Shown: piece by piece, positions 35,845 through 46,081 of the stretch
Numbering within the stretch: position 1 is the first letter of the stretch
Layout of the letters: every line of letters begins with the position of its first letter
Assembly: GCA_945834405.1 (NCBI GenBank)
Contig: CAMAHD010000003.1
Coordinates: forward strand, 1 to 52,250
DNA from: an uncultured Prevotella sp.
Lineage (GTDB): Bacteria > Bacteroidota > Bacteroidia > Bacteroidales > Bacteroidaceae
Length of the DNA stretch: 52,250 nt
Direction of reading: 5' to 3'
The notes under the pieces: model-generated
What the model saw: the letters and a program-made list of their open reading frames with translations, nothing else
What the model was told of the DNA's origin: nothing
Databases searched by the model: none
Program-made: the position numbers and the translations under genes

Positions 35845-37993
35845 GTTTGATACAAAAAATGCCATGCCGCGTTATTTCGCCATTGCTGTGGTGTTTACGC
35901 TTATCGGTTTTGCCATCCTCGGCAAAGCTCTCTATATCATGTCCGCGGAAAAAGAATATTGGTTGGACGTGGCATCAAGGCTGAAAAGGGACAGCGTGAG
36001 TGTGAAGCCTAACCGCGGAAACATCCTCAGCTGTGATGGACAGCTGATGGCAAGCAGTATTCCCGAATACAGGATATTCATGGATTTCGAGGCGGGAGGA
36101 CTGAAAAAAGATACGTTATGGAATGACAGTATAGATGTGATATGTGCGGGGCTTCATCGTATCTTCCCTTCCAAGAGTGCCGAACAATTCAAGGAAGATT
36201 TGGAACGGGGACATAAGAAGATGGCTCGCAGCTGGCCTATTTGGCACAAGCGTATCGACTATAACACCTTTACAGAGGTGAAGAAACTGCCCGTGTTCAA
36301 TCTTTCTGCCTACAAGGGTGGCTTCCACTATGAGGAGTTCAATGCCCGCCGCCGTCCTTTTGGGTCGCTGGCACAGAGAACGGTCGGTGACATGTTTGGT
36401 GCCAAAGATACTGCCCGATGCGGATTGGAGTTGGCATACGACAGCATACTCCGAGGAACCAACGGATTGACGCACAGGAGGAAAATCCTGAACAAATTCA
36501 TGAATATTCCCGTCACACCGCCTATTGACGGTGCAGATATCGTGACTACCATAGATGTCTACATGCAGGATTTGGCAGAAAGGGCTGTCATTGACGAGCT
36601 GCGTGAGATAGACGGAGACTTGGGTGTAGCCATTCTGATGGAGGTGAAGACAGGTGACATCAAGGCTATCGTCAATATGACTAAATGTGCTGACGGACAA
36701 TATAGAGAGGTGAAAAACAATGCGGTAGCCGACCTTCGTGAACCAGGCTCTGTTTTCAAGACTGCCTCCATACTGGTTGCCCTTGACGATGGAGTGGTCG
36801 ATACGACCTATCGTGTAGATACAGGCTCGGGTATCTGGCCTATGCATGGCAGGGAGATGAGAGACCATAACTGGCGTAGAGGCGGCTATCAGGTAATTTC
36901 CTTACCGCGAAGTCTGGAGGTCAGCTCCAATATCGGAGTGAGTCGAATCATTGACGAGCATTATGGAAACAATCCGGAGAAGTTCGTTGAAGGTATCTAT
37001 CGGGTAGGTCTGGCAAGCGACCTGCATATTCCTCTCGTGGGTGCCACTTCGCCCCGAATCAGAATGCCGGAGAAAAACAGCAGGGGGCAATACCTCAACT
37101 GGAGCAAGACGGCTTTGGCGTGGATGAGTATCGGATATGAAACGCAGATACCTCCTATCAGTACCGTTACTTTCTATAATGCCATTGCCAATGACGGAAT
37201 CATGATGCGCCCCCGTTTTGTGAAAGAAATACAGAAAAACGGTGATGTTGTCATGGAGTTTCCTCCTGAGCAGGTGATGGAACGAAGGATAGCCAAACTG
37301 AGTACAGTCAAAACCATGCAGACAATCCTGGAGCATGTGGTGAGTCAGGGCCTGGGTAAAAAGGCTGGCTCCCGACTGTTCAAGGTAGCGGGTAAAACGG
37401 GAACGGCACAGATAGCCGAAGGCGGTGCCGGATATCACGATGGAGTCAAGAAATATTGGCTGAGCTTTGCCGGTTTCTTCCCCGCAGACAATCCGCGCTA
37501 CAGTTGTATTGTCTGCTTGAAGAAAACAGGACTGCCTGCATCCGGCGGTGGTATGAGTGGAGTCGTTTTCCACCATATTGCAGAGGGAGTGATGGCACGA
37601 CATCTGAAGTTTGATGTAACTGATGCACATGACACACTGTCCATTCTTATTCCCGATGTGAAGAATGGAGACATCTTGGCTGCTGATTATGTCCTCTCAC
37701 AGTTGGGGGTAAAGACCATCTCGGAGTGGAAAGGCAGTTATGCCACAGGTAATCCGATATGGGGACAAGCACAGATACAAGGCAACCAGGTGGCGTTGAC
37801 ACAAGTGAATACTGACAATCGCATCGTTCCTGATGTAAAAGGGATGGGGGCGCGTGATGCCGTCTTCCTCATGGAGCAGTGTGGATTAAAGGTGAAGATT
37901 CAAGGCAGGGGAAAGGTGGCAAGCCAAAGTGTTGCTCCCGGAAGTTCTCCTGTCAAGGGAACGACCTGTGAACTGATATTTGAAAACCAATAA
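35837..37993 (+). CDS. ftsI: Peptidoglycan transpeptidase FtsI/PBP3 with C-terminal PASTA domain
   Basis: Start MSKFDTKNAMPRYF at 35837. 'EPGSVFKTASILVALDDG', 'SSNIGVSRI', 'KVAGKTGTAQIAEGG'. C-terminal PASTA-like 'NRIVPDVKGMGARDAVFLMEQCGLKVKIQG...SVAPGSSPVKGTTCEL'. Confidence 0.97.
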   Translation: MSKFDTKNAMPRYFAIAVVFTLIGFAILGKALYIMSAEKEYWLDVASRLKRDSVSVKPNRGNILSCDGQLMASSIPEYRIFMDFEAGGLKKDTLWNDSIDVICAGLHRIFPSKSAEQFKEDLERGHKKMARSWPIWHKRIDYNTFTEVKKLPVFNLSAYKGGFHYEEFNARRRPFGSLAQRTVGDMFGAKDTARCGLELAYDSILRGTNGLTHRRKILNKFMNIPVTPPIDGADIVTTIDVYMQDLAERAVIDELREIDGDLGVAILMEVKTGDIKAIVNMTKCADGQYREVKNNAVADLREPGSVFKTASILVALDDGVVDTTYRVDTGSGIWPMHGREMRDHNWRRGGYQVISLPRSLEVSSNIGVSRIIDEHYGNNPEKFVEGIYRVGLASDLHIPLVGATSPRIRMPEKNSRGQYLNWSKTALAWMSIGYETQIPPISTVTFYNAIANDGIMMRPRFVKEIQKNGDVVMEFPPEQVMERRIAKLSTVKTMQTILEHVVSQGLGKKAGSRLFKVAGKTGTAQIAEGGAGYHDGVKKYWLSFAGFFPADNPRYSCIVCLKKTGLPASGGGMSGVVFHHIAEGVMARHLKFDVTDAHDTLSILIPDVKNGDILAADYVLSQLGVKTISEWKGSYATGNPIWGQAQIQGNQVALTQVNTDNRIVPDVKGMGARDAVFLMEQCGLKVKIQGRGKVASQSVAPGSSPVKGTTCELIFENQ

Positions 37994-38005
37994 AACATAG
38001 ATACA

Positions 38006-39454
38006 ATGAAACTGATAGAGTTGCTTAAGGATGTTCGGACGAACCTCATGGAAGGCGCTGCCGACGTGGAGGTGACGGGTGTTGAGATTGACTCGCGCCA
38101 GGTGAAGGAGGGTTTTCTCTTTGTTGCTATCCGTGGCACACAGGCTGATGGTCATCAGTATATAGACAAGGCTGTAGCCCAAGGAGCCAAAGCCATTCTT
38201 TGCGAAGTCATGCCTGATGTGCGTCAGGTTGGGGTCTGCTATGTACAGGTAGATTCCACGGAAGATGTAGTAGGCGCTGTAGCCACTGCTTTCTATGGAT
38301 ATCCTTCCAATCATCTGAAGCTGGTTGGTGTTACGGGAACGAATGGCAAGACCACTATCGCCACCTTATTATATAATATGTTCCGGAAGATGGGACACAA
38401 ATGTGGATTGCTTTCCACGGTGTGCAACTATATCGATGGCGAGGCTATTCCTGCCGACCATACCACTCCGGGACCTATTGAGTTGAACAGACTCTTGGCA
38501 AGAATGGTGGAAGCCGGTTGTGAGTATGCCTTCATGGAGTGCTCCAGTCATGCCATTGCGCAGAAGCGCATCGGAGGACTGACTTTTGCGGGCGGACTGT
38601 TTACTAATCTTACTCGTGACCATCTGGATTATCATAAGACCTTCGAGAACTATCGTGATGCCAAAAAGGCATTCTTCGACCTGTTACCCAAGAAGGCCTT
38701 TGCCATTACCAATGCGGATGACAAGAATGGTATGGTGATGGTGCAGAATACCAAGGCGATGGTCAAGACCTATTCCACACGCACGATGGCAGACTTCAAG
38801 GGCAGAATCATCGAGTGTCATTTCGAGGGCATGTATTTGGATATCAACGGCAAGGAAGTAGGAGTGCAGTTCATCGGCAAGTTTAATGTCAGCAACCTGT
38901 TAGCTGTTTATGGAGCAGCTGTCATGTTGGGCAAAGACCCTGAACAGGTACTTCTTGTACTCAGTACGCTGAAGAGCGTGAGTGGCCGACTGGAACCCAT
39001 ACAGTCGCCCGACGGATATACTGCCATCGTTGATTATGCCCATACTCCAGATGCATTGGAGAATGTGTTGCGAGCCATCCACGAGGTGCTGAATGGCAAA
39101 GGCAAGGTCATCACCGTGTGTGGAGCAGGCGGCAATCGTGACAAGGGCAAGCGGCCACTGATGGCACAAGAGGCGGTCAAGCAGAGCGACAGAGTAGTCA
39201 TTACCAGTGATAATCCACGCTTTGAAGAGCCTCAGGATATCATCAATGATATGCTGGCAGGCTTGAATGCCCAGCAGATGAAGAAGGTCATCAGTATCGT
39301 CGACCGCCGTGAGGCCATCCGTACAGCCTGTATGATGGCAGAGAAGGGAGACGTGATACTTATTGCCGGCAAGGGACACGAGGATTATCAGGATGTCAAA
39401 GGCGTGAAGCACCATTTTGATGACAAGGAAGTGGTCAGGGAGTGCTTTGCCTGA
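38006..39454 (+). CDS. murE: UDP-N-acetylmuramoyl-tripeptide synthetase/ligase MurE
   Basis: '[19 protein letters not shown]', '[18 protein letters not shown]', '[16 protein letters not shown]', '[14 protein letters not shown]'. Confidence 0.98.
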   Translation: MKLIELLKDVRTNLMEGAADVEVTGVEIDSRQVKEGFLFVAIRGTQADGHQYIDKAVAQGAKAILCEVMPDVRQVGVCYVQVDSTEDVVGAVATAFYGYPSNHLKLVGVTGTNGKTTIATLLYNMFRKMGHKCGLLSTVCNYIDGEAIPADHTTPGPIELNRLLARMVEAGCEYAFMECSSHAIAQKRIGGLTFAGGLFTNLTRDHLDYHKTFENYRDAKKAFFDLLPKKAFAITNADDKNGMVMVQNTKAMVKTYSTRTMADFKGRIIECHFEGMYLDINGKEVGVQFIGKFNVSNLLAVYGAAVMLGKDPEQVLLVLSTLKSVSGRLEPIQSPDGYTAIVDYAHTPDALENVLRAIHEVLNGKGKVITVCGAGGNRDKGKRPLMAQEAVKQSDRVVITSDNPRFEEPQDIINDMLAGLNAQQMKKVISIVDRREAIRTACMMAEKGDVILIAGKGHEDYQDVKGVKHHFDDKEVVRECFA

Positions 39455-39494
39455 AACACCAGTCAACATAGTCATGTATTAAAAACGTAAAGAA

Positions 39495-40766
39495 ATGCTG
39501 TATTATCTTTTCCGTTTTCTCGACCAATACGATATCCCGGGTTCACACATCTGGGCATATATTTCGTTCAGGTCTTTGCTCACACTGATTCTTTCGCTTG
39601 TCATCTCCGCATGGTTCGGTGAACGCTTCATCAAATACATGAAGCGTCGCAATATCTCGGAGACGCAGCGAGATGTAAACATCGACCCCTTTGGAGTGGC
39701 AAAGAAGGGTGTGCCTACGATGGGCGGTATCATCATTATTGTATCTATTCTTTTGCCGGTAATCCTTTTGGGACGTATGCGCAATATCTATCTGATATTG
39801 ATGATTATCACTACTTTGTGGTTGGGTTTTCTCGGTTTCTTGGACGATTATATCAAGATTTTTCGCAAGAACAAGGAGGGACTCAAGGGCAAGTACAAGA
39901 TTGTAGGACAGGTCAGTATCGGTCTGATTGTCGGTTTGGTGCTCTATTTCAGTCCTGATGCTGTCATGCGTGAGAATGTCGCCTTGGAGCGTCAGGGGCA
40001 GGAAATAGTGGTAAAACACAAGAGCAAGGCAGAGAAAAGTCTGCAGACGACCATCCCATTCTTGAAAAACCACAATCTGGATTATCAGGAACTGATGTCT
40101 TTCTGCGGAAAGTATAAGCATGTTGCCGGTTGGGTATTATTTGTTGTGATGACCATCCTGGTGGTGACGGCAGTGTCTAATGGTGCCAATCTTAATGATG
40201 GTATGGACGGCATGTGTGCCGGCAATTCCGCCATTGTAGGTGTTGCCTTGGGCATCTTGGCATATGTGTCGAGTCATATTGAATACGCCGCCTATCTGAA
40301 TATCATGTATATTCCAGGCAGTGAAGAGCTGGTGGTATTTATTTGTGCTTTTGTAGGAGCCATGATAGGTTTCCTTTGGTATAATGCCTATCCTGCACAG
40401 GTGTTTATGGGCGATACAGGTTCGCTCACCATCGGTGGTATCATTGCCGTCTGTGCAATCATCATTCACAAGGAGTTGTTGCTGCCTATCCTTTGTGGAA
40501 TATTCTTTGTGGAGAGTCTGAGTGTCATCATCCAGACTCAGTGGTTCAAGTTGCAGAAACGGAAGAACCGTCGGGTACGAGTGTTCAGGGCAACCCCCAT
40601 CCATGACAATTTCCGTAAGCTTGACTCACAGCTTGATGCTACCAGTACATACGTCTTTAAGAACTGGCCACATCGACCATTCCATGAGACGAAGATTACC
40701 ATCCGCTTTTGGATAGTGACAATCATCTTGGCTGCCATGACCATCATCACCCTGAAGATAAGATGA
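39495..40766 (+). CDS. mraY: Phospho-N-acetylmuramoyl-pentapeptide-transferase
   Basis: 'GVPTMGGIIIIVSILLPV', 'GFLDDYIKIFRKNKEGL', 'NLNDGMDGMCAG', 'FMGDTGSLTIGGI', 'HDNFRKLDSQLDA'. Contains an extended periplasmic insert. Confidence 0.97.
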   Translation: MLYYLFRFLDQYDIPGSHIWAYISFRSLLTLILSLVISAWFGERFIKYMKRRNISETQRDVNIDPFGVAKKGVPTMGGIIIIVSILLPVILLGRMRNIYLILMIITTLWLGFLGFLDDYIKIFRKNKEGLKGKYKIVGQVSIGLIVGLVLYFSPDAVMRENVALERQGQEIVVKHKSKAEKSLQTTIPFLKNHNLDYQELMSFCGKYKHVAGWVLFVVMTILVVTAVSNGANLNDGMDGMCAGNSAIVGVALGILAYVSSHIEYAAYLNIMYIPGSEELVVFICAFVGAMIGFLWYNAYPAQVFMGDTGSLTIGGIIAVCAIIIHKELLLPILCGIFFVESLSVIIQTQWFKLQKRKNRRVRVFRATPIHDNFRKLDSQLDATSTYVFKNWPHRPFHETKITIRFWIVTIILAAMTIITLKIR

Positions 40767-40825
40767 GAGGGAGACTGACGGTCAGCAGCATAGAACAACA
40801 AGGGAAATAAAAAGAGAGTAAGAAC

Positions 40826-42157
40826 ATGAAAAAAATCGTTATATTGGGAGCCGGAGAAAGTGGCGCAGGAGCTGCTGTTCTGGCAAAGAAAGAGGGCTTC
40901 GATGTGTTTGTATCTGACATGTCGGTCATAGCCGATAAATACAAGAAACTGCTGGATGACCATGATGTAGAATGGGAGGAGATGCAGCACACCGAAGAAA
41001 AGATACTTTCGGCAGATGAGATTATCAAGAGTCCCGGTATTCCTGATACTGCCCCCATGATGGTCAAGGTCAGGGAGAAAGGCATTCATGTTATCAGTGA
41101 GATTGAGTTTGCAGGCAGATATACGCAGTCCAAGATGATATGTATTACGGGAAGCAATGGTAAGACCACTACAACCTCCCTGATTTATCACATATTCTGT
41201 GAGGCTGGATATAACGTGGGATTGGCTGGAAACATCGGTCGTTCACTGGCTCTTCAGGTTGCTGAAGATCCCCATGACTATTATGTCATTGAATTAAGTT
41301 CGTTCCAGTTGGACAACATGTATGATTTTCATGCCAATATTGCCATCTTGCTGAATATCACTCCTGACCACCTGGACCGTTATGACAACTGTATGCAGAA
41401 GTACGTTGACTCCAAGATGCGTATTATCCAGAACCAGACGGCAGATGATGCTTTCATCTTCTGGAGCGGCGACCCTATCATCCAGCGTGAGCTTGAGAAA
41501 TATGACATCAAGGCAGTAAAGTGTCCTTTCTCAGAATTGAAACAGCGCGGTTCTATCGGCTATCTTGAGGCTGGACAGTACAAGATTGAGTGGCCTACGC
41601 CATTTAATATGGAACAGGAAGAACTCAGTCTTACGGGACGTCATAATGTATATAACAGTCTGGCAGCCGGTATTGCCACAGATATCGTGGGTATTAAGAG
41701 CGAAGTGATACGCAAGAGTTTGAGCGACTTCCCCGGTGTGGAGCATCGACTGGAGAAGGTTGCCATGGTTGGTGGCGTACAGTATGTCAACGATTCCAAG
41801 GCTACCAATGTAGATGCCTGTTGGTATGCTTTGGAAAGCATGAAGACGAAGGTGGTACTCATCTTGGGTGGCAAGGACAAGGGTAATGACTATAGTGCCA
41901 TACGCGACCTGGTGGCTCAAAAATGTTCTGCCCTGGTCTATCTGGGAGCAGACAACAGCAAGCTGCACCGTTTTTTTGACGACATGGGAATACCCGTTCG
42001 TGACACACATTCGATGAAGGATTGTGTCGCTGCCTGTGCCGAACTGGCTCAGGTGGGAGAGACCGTTCTCCTCAGTCCCTGCTGTGCCAGCTTCGACCTG
42101 TTCAAGAACATGGAAGACCGCGGTGAGCAATTCAAGGCATTGGTAAGAGCATTATGA
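40826..42157 (+). CDS. murD: UDP-N-acetylmuramoyl-L-alanine--D-glutamate ligase
   Basis: 'KKIVILGAGESGAGAAVLA', 'CITGSNGKTTTTSLIYHI', 'NDSKATNVDACWYALES', 'LLSPCCASFDLFKNMEDRGEQF'. Confidence 0.98.
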   Translation: MKKIVILGAGESGAGAAVLAKKEGFDVFVSDMSVIADKYKKLLDDHDVEWEEMQHTEEKILSADEIIKSPGIPDTAPMMVKVREKGIHVISEIEFAGRYTQSKMICITGSNGKTTTTSLIYHIFCEAGYNVGLAGNIGRSLALQVAEDPHDYYVIELSSFQLDNMYDFHANIAILLNITPDHLDRYDNCMQKYVDSKMRIIQNQTADDAFIFWSGDPIIQRELEKYDIKAVKCPFSELKQRGSIGYLEAGQYKIEWPTPFNMEQEELSLTGRHNVYNSLAAGIATDIVGIKSEVIRKSLSDFPGVEHRLEKVAMVGGVQYVNDSKATNVDACWYALESMKTKVVLILGGKDKGNDYSAIRDLVAQKCSALVYLGADNSKLHRFFDDMGIPVRDTHSMKDCVAACAELAQVGETVLLSPCCASFDLFKNMEDRGEQFKALVRAL

Positions 42158-43434
42158 ATAAAAAGATAGGAAACATATTTAAGGGCGACAAGGTCATCTG
42201 GATGATTTTCTTCTTCCTCTGTATGATCAGTGTGGTGGAGGTGTTCAGCGCTTCCAGCGGACTGACTTACAAGAGTAATAACTTTATCATGCCCATCATC
42301 AAACACTCCGGAACCATCATCATGGGTCTTTTTGTGGCTGTGGTCACACTGAATATTCCCTGTCGTTATTTTAAGCTTTTCACCCCTTTCCTCTTGTTTT
42401 TCTCTGTCCTGACCCTTCTGTGGGTATTGGTAGGTGGACAGAATATCAACGGAGCCCAACGAGTGATACAGATACCTGGCTTTACATTCCAGCCTTCAGA
42501 GATAGCCAAGGGGACGATGATTTTGGTGGTGGCACAGATACTCAGTGCCATGCAGAATGAGCAGGGTGCCGACAGGAATGCCTTTAAGTTTATTCTTTGG
42601 ATATCCGTACCTGTTACCCTGCTGATTATGATGGAAAACCTTTCCACGGCAGCCTTGCTCTTCTTCGTCATCATGCTGATGATGTTTATAGGCAGAGTGC
42701 CGCTGTCACAGTTGGGCAAGTTGCTGGGGTTCTTGATGGCAGGAGCTCTCATTGCATTGGCTTTTATCATGTTGGTAGGTCATTCCCCCAATGAGCAAAA
42801 AGACCAGACGCTGACCAAGACCGAAGTGGTGGATGCCAAACCCAAGAAAAAGAATGTCGTAGAAAAGCTGTTCCACCGTGCTGACACATGGAAGGGCCGT
42901 ATTGACAAATTCATCAAGAATGAGAAGGTGGCACCGGCTGATTATGATCTGGATAAAGATGCCCAGGTGGCGCATGCCAACATCGCCATCGTTTCCAGCA
43001 ATGTGATAGGCAAGGGTCCCGGTAATTCAGTGGAGCGAGACTTCCTGGCACAGGCTTTTTCAGATTTTATCTATGCCATTATCATTGAGGAAATGGGTAT
43101 TGTGGGAGCCTCATTTGTAGTCTTCCTTTATATCATTCTCATGTTCCGTGCAGCCAGGATAGCCAGTAGGTGTGAAAATAATTTTCCTGCCTTTCTGGTG
43201 ATGGGCTTGGCATTGCTCTTGGTGACTCAGGCAACCTTCAATATGATGGTGGCTGTAGGGTTGGCACCCGTTACCGGTCAGCCCTTGCCTCTTATCAGTA
43301 AAGGAGGAACCTCCACCATCATCAACTGTGCCTATATAGGTGCCATTCTCAGTGTGAGTCGGTCTGCCAAAATGAGACAGGCAGAAGAAAAATCATTGGT
43401 AGAAGAAGGCAGACAACTCAAAGAAAACGAATAA
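42154..43434 (+). CDS. ftsW: Lipid II polymerase/cell division protein FtsW (SEDS family)
   Basis: SEDS motifs 'GFTFQPSEIAKGTMILVVA', 'AFSDFIYAIIIEEMGIVG', 'PLPLISKGGTSTIINC'. ATGA overlap with murD. Confidence 0.96.
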   Translation: MNKKIGNIFKGDKVIWMIFFFLCMISVVEVFSASSGLTYKSNNFIMPIIKHSGTIIMGLFVAVVTLNIPCRYFKLFTPFLLFFSVLTLLWVLVGGQNINGAQRVIQIPGFTFQPSEIAKGTMILVVAQILSAMQNEQGADRNAFKFILWISVPVTLLIMMENLSTAALLFFVIMLMMFIGRVPLSQLGKLLGFLMAGALIALAFIMLVGHSPNEQKDQTLTKTEVVDAKPKKKNVVEKLFHRADTWKGRIDKFIKNEKVAPADYDLDKDAQVAHANIAIVSSNVIGKGPGNSVERDFLAQAFSDFIYAIIIEEMGIVGASFVVFLYIILMFRAARIASRCENNFPAFLVMGLALLLVTQATFNMMVAVGLAPVTGQPLPLISKGGTSTIINCAYIGAILSVSRSAKMRQAEEKSLVEEGRQLKENE

Positions 43435-43521
43435 AAAAAGATAAGAATACGGCAAATGACGAAGAAAATTTGTAATTTTGCCAAACATACCAGCGGTGAG
43501 CTGAATAAGAAACAAAGGATT

Positions 43522-44637
43522 ATGGACGACGAAGTTAGAATCATTATCAGTGGCGGAGGAACGGGAGGACATATCTTTCCCGCAGTGTCTATCGCTAATG
43601 CCATCAGGGAGATTGTTCCTGAGGCAAAGATACTCTTTGTAGGAGCACTTGGCAGAATGGAGATGCAGAGGGTTCCGGCTGCAGGCTACGACATCAAAGG
43701 ACTACCCGTAAGAGGACTCGTGCGTCCCCTTTGGTCACCCAAGAATATCGGTGTGGCCTTGGATTACCTGAAGAGCAAGCGTCTGGTAAGATCTATTATT
43801 TCCGATTTCAAGCCTCAGGTGGCAGTCGGAGTAGGGGGCTATGCCAGTGCTGCAACCTTAGATGCTGCCGCTGCGATGGGTATACCCTGTCTGATACAGG
43901 AGCAGAATTCTTATGCGGGAGTCACCAACAAGCATCTTGCGGAGAAGGCCTCCAAGATATGCGTGGCTTATGACGGCATGGAGCGTTTCTTCCCTGCTGC
44001 AAAGATTATCAAGACGGGTAATCCTGTCAGACAGAACCTGCTGGAAACTACCTGCAGCAGAGAAGAAGCCATCAGCAGTTTCGGTCTCGATCCTGCAAAA
44101 AAAACCATTCTCCTCGTAGGAGGAAGTCTGGGAGCAAGAACCATCAATGAGAGTGTGCTGAATCATCTTGACCTGGTGGAATCGGCTGACGTACAGTTTA
44201 TCTGGCAGACAGGTAAGTACTATCATGCCCATATTCAGGAAGAGATGGCAAGACACAAGCCGTTAGCCAATCTCAAGGTGATGGATTTTATCAGTGACAT
44301 GGGGGCTGCATACAGGGCTGCCGACCTCGTCATCAGTCGTGCCGGAGCAAGCAGTATCTCTGAGTTCTGCCTGATAGGAAAGCCGGTTATCCTCGTCCCC
44401 TCTCCCAACGTTGCGGAAGACCATCAGACCAAGAATGCCATGGCGCTTGTCAACAAGGACGCTGCCTTGTATGTGCCAGACGCTGAGGCCGCCGACAGCC
44501 TGTTGGAACTTGCAGTGAAGACTGTGGCTGATACAGCCCGACTGGAAGAGCTGTCATCCAATATCCTCAAACTGGCATTGCCTCATTCGGCAGATATTAT
44601 TGCCAAGGAGGTACTCAAACTTAGAAAACAATCATAA
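43522..44637 (+). CDS. murG: UDP-N-acetylglucosamine--N-acetylmuramyl-(pentapeptide) pyrophosphoryl-undecaprenol GlcNAc transferase
   Basis: Start MDDEVRIIISGGGTGGHIFPAVSIANAI at 43522. 'GVGGYASAATLDAAAAMGIPCLIQEQNSYAGVTN', 'VISRAGASSISEFCLIGKPVILVPSPNVAEDHQ'. Confidence 0.98.
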   Translation: MDDEVRIIISGGGTGGHIFPAVSIANAIREIVPEAKILFVGALGRMEMQRVPAAGYDIKGLPVRGLVRPLWSPKNIGVALDYLKSKRLVRSIISDFKPQVAVGVGGYASAATLDAAAAMGIPCLIQEQNSYAGVTNKHLAEKASKICVAYDGMERFFPAAKIIKTGNPVRQNLLETTCSREEAISSFGLDPAKKTILLVGGSLGARTINESVLNHLDLVESADVQFIWQTGKYYHAHIQEEMARHKPLANLKVMDFISDMGAAYRAADLVISRAGASSISEFCLIGKPVILVPSPNVAEDHQTKNAMALVNKDAALYVPDAEAADSLLELAVKTVADTARLEELSSNILKLALPHSADIIAKEVLKLRKQS

Positions 44638-44640
44638 TCG

Positions 44641-46023
44641 ATGGAACTGAAAGACATTAAAGCTGTATATTTTGTAGGTGCCGGTGGCATAGGGATGAGT
44701 GCCATTGCACGCTATTTCCTGCGCAAGGGACTCGTTGTAGCAGGCTATGACAAAACTCCTTCTGCACTGACTGAACAGTTGGAAAAAGAAGGGATGCTCA
44801 TCCATTATGAAGAATGTGTGGACGATATTCCTCATATTTGCAAGAACAAAGATTGGTGTCTGGTCATCTATACTCCGGCTATTCCTGACGACCATCAGGA
44901 GTTGCAGTACTTCCGCAAGGAGGGTTTTGAGATTCAGAAGCGTGCTCAGGTGTTGGGCACTCTGACACGTTCACATCAGGGCTTGTGTGTGGCAGGAACG
45001 CATGGAAAGACTACCACGTCAACCATGTGCGCCCATATCCTGCACCAAAGTCATGTTGACTGCAATGCCTTTTTGGGAGGAATATCCAAGAACTATGCGT
45101 CCAACTATATCATCAGCGAAAGTGACTATGTGGTTATAGAGGCAGATGAGTTTGACCGTTCTTTTCATTGGCTGCGGCCTTGGATAAGTGTCATCACCAG
45201 TACCGACCCAGACCATTTGGACATTTATGGAACCAAAGAGGCTTATTTGGAAAGCTTCCGAAAGTATTCATCGCTGATACAGAGTGAAGGAGCCTTGATT
45301 ATACACCGTGACCTGGAGATGCAGCCCGACTTGCAGCCGGGGGTTCGATATTATGATTATGCGTTACATGAAGGAGACTTCCACGCAGAGAACATCGTTA
45401 TCGAGAATGGAGAAATCACTTTCGATTTCATTTCTCCCATTGAGAATGTACCTCATGTAGAGTTGGGACAGCCAGTGCCTATCAATATCGAAAATGGTAT
45501 TGCAGCCATGGCGATGGCCCAGCTGAGTGGATGTACGGCAGAGGAACTCCGTTATGGCATGAAGACGTATAAAGGTGTAGACAGACGCTTCGATTTCAAA
45601 ATCAAGACCGACAAACTGGTCTTCCTCAGTGACTATGCGCATCATCCAAAAGAGATTTACCAAAGTGCAAAAAGCATCCGTGAGCTGTATCGTCATCGCC
45701 GTATAACGGCTATCTTCCAGCCGCATCTCTACACCCGTACCCGAGACTTCTATCAGGAGTTCGCAGAGAGTCTCAGCCTGCTGGATGAAGTGGTTCTCTG
45801 TGACATCTATCCTGCCCGTGAGGAACCCATACCGGGAGTCACTTCACAACTCATCTATGACAAACTCAAGCCTGGTGTTGACAAGGTTATGATAACCAAA
45901 GACGAGGTAATGGATTATGTCAAGAACCATGACTTTGATGTACTGGTAGTGCTTGGTGCCGGCGACTTGGACAATCAGGTTCCACAGATAGCCAAAATAC
46001 TCCAGTCGCGTTTGAACGCCTAA
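44641..46023 (+). CDS. murC: UDP-N-acetylmuramate--L-alanine ligase
   Basis: 'YFVGAGGIGMSAIARYF', 'VAGTHGKTTTSTMCAHIL', 'DYAHHPKEIYQSAKSIRE', 'FQPHLYTRTRDFYQEFAESL'. Confidence 0.98.
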   Translation: MELKDIKAVYFVGAGGIGMSAIARYFLRKGLVVAGYDKTPSALTEQLEKEGMLIHYEECVDDIPHICKNKDWCLVIYTPAIPDDHQELQYFRKEGFEIQKRAQVLGTLTRSHQGLCVAGTHGKTTTSTMCAHILHQSHVDCNAFLGGISKNYASNYIISESDYVVIEADEFDRSFHWLRPWISVITSTDPDHLDIYGTKEAYLESFRKYSSLIQSEGALIIHRDLEMQPDLQPGVRYYDYALHEGDFHAENIVIENGEITFDFISPIENVPHVELGQPVPINIENGIAAMAMAQLSGCTAEELRYGMKTYKGVDRRFDFKIKTDKLVFLSDYAHHPKEIYQSAKSIRELYRHRRITAIFQPHLYTRTRDFYQEFAESLSLLDEVVLCDIYPAREEPIPGVTSQLIYDKLKPGVDKVMITKDEVMDYVKNHDFDVLVVLGAGDLDNQVPQIAKILQSRLNA

Positions 46024-46081
46024 GGATATACCTTATATATATAAGTACCCATTAAGAAGAAACGTATCGTCAGACTTGAAC

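Noticed and set aside
34736-35865. Minus-strand ORFs of 166 and 235 aa across rsmH/ftsL
   Set aside because: Antisense to conserved dcw genes. The hydrophobic runs arise from the complementary strand of coding sequence.
36116-37630. Minus-strand ORFs of 250 and 242 aa antisense to ftsI
   Set aside because: Shadow frames of a conserved transpeptidase gene.
46032-46045. CTTATATATATAAG palindrome between murC and ftsQ
   Set aside because: Short AT-only palindrome, likely by chance in an AT-rich intergenic gap.
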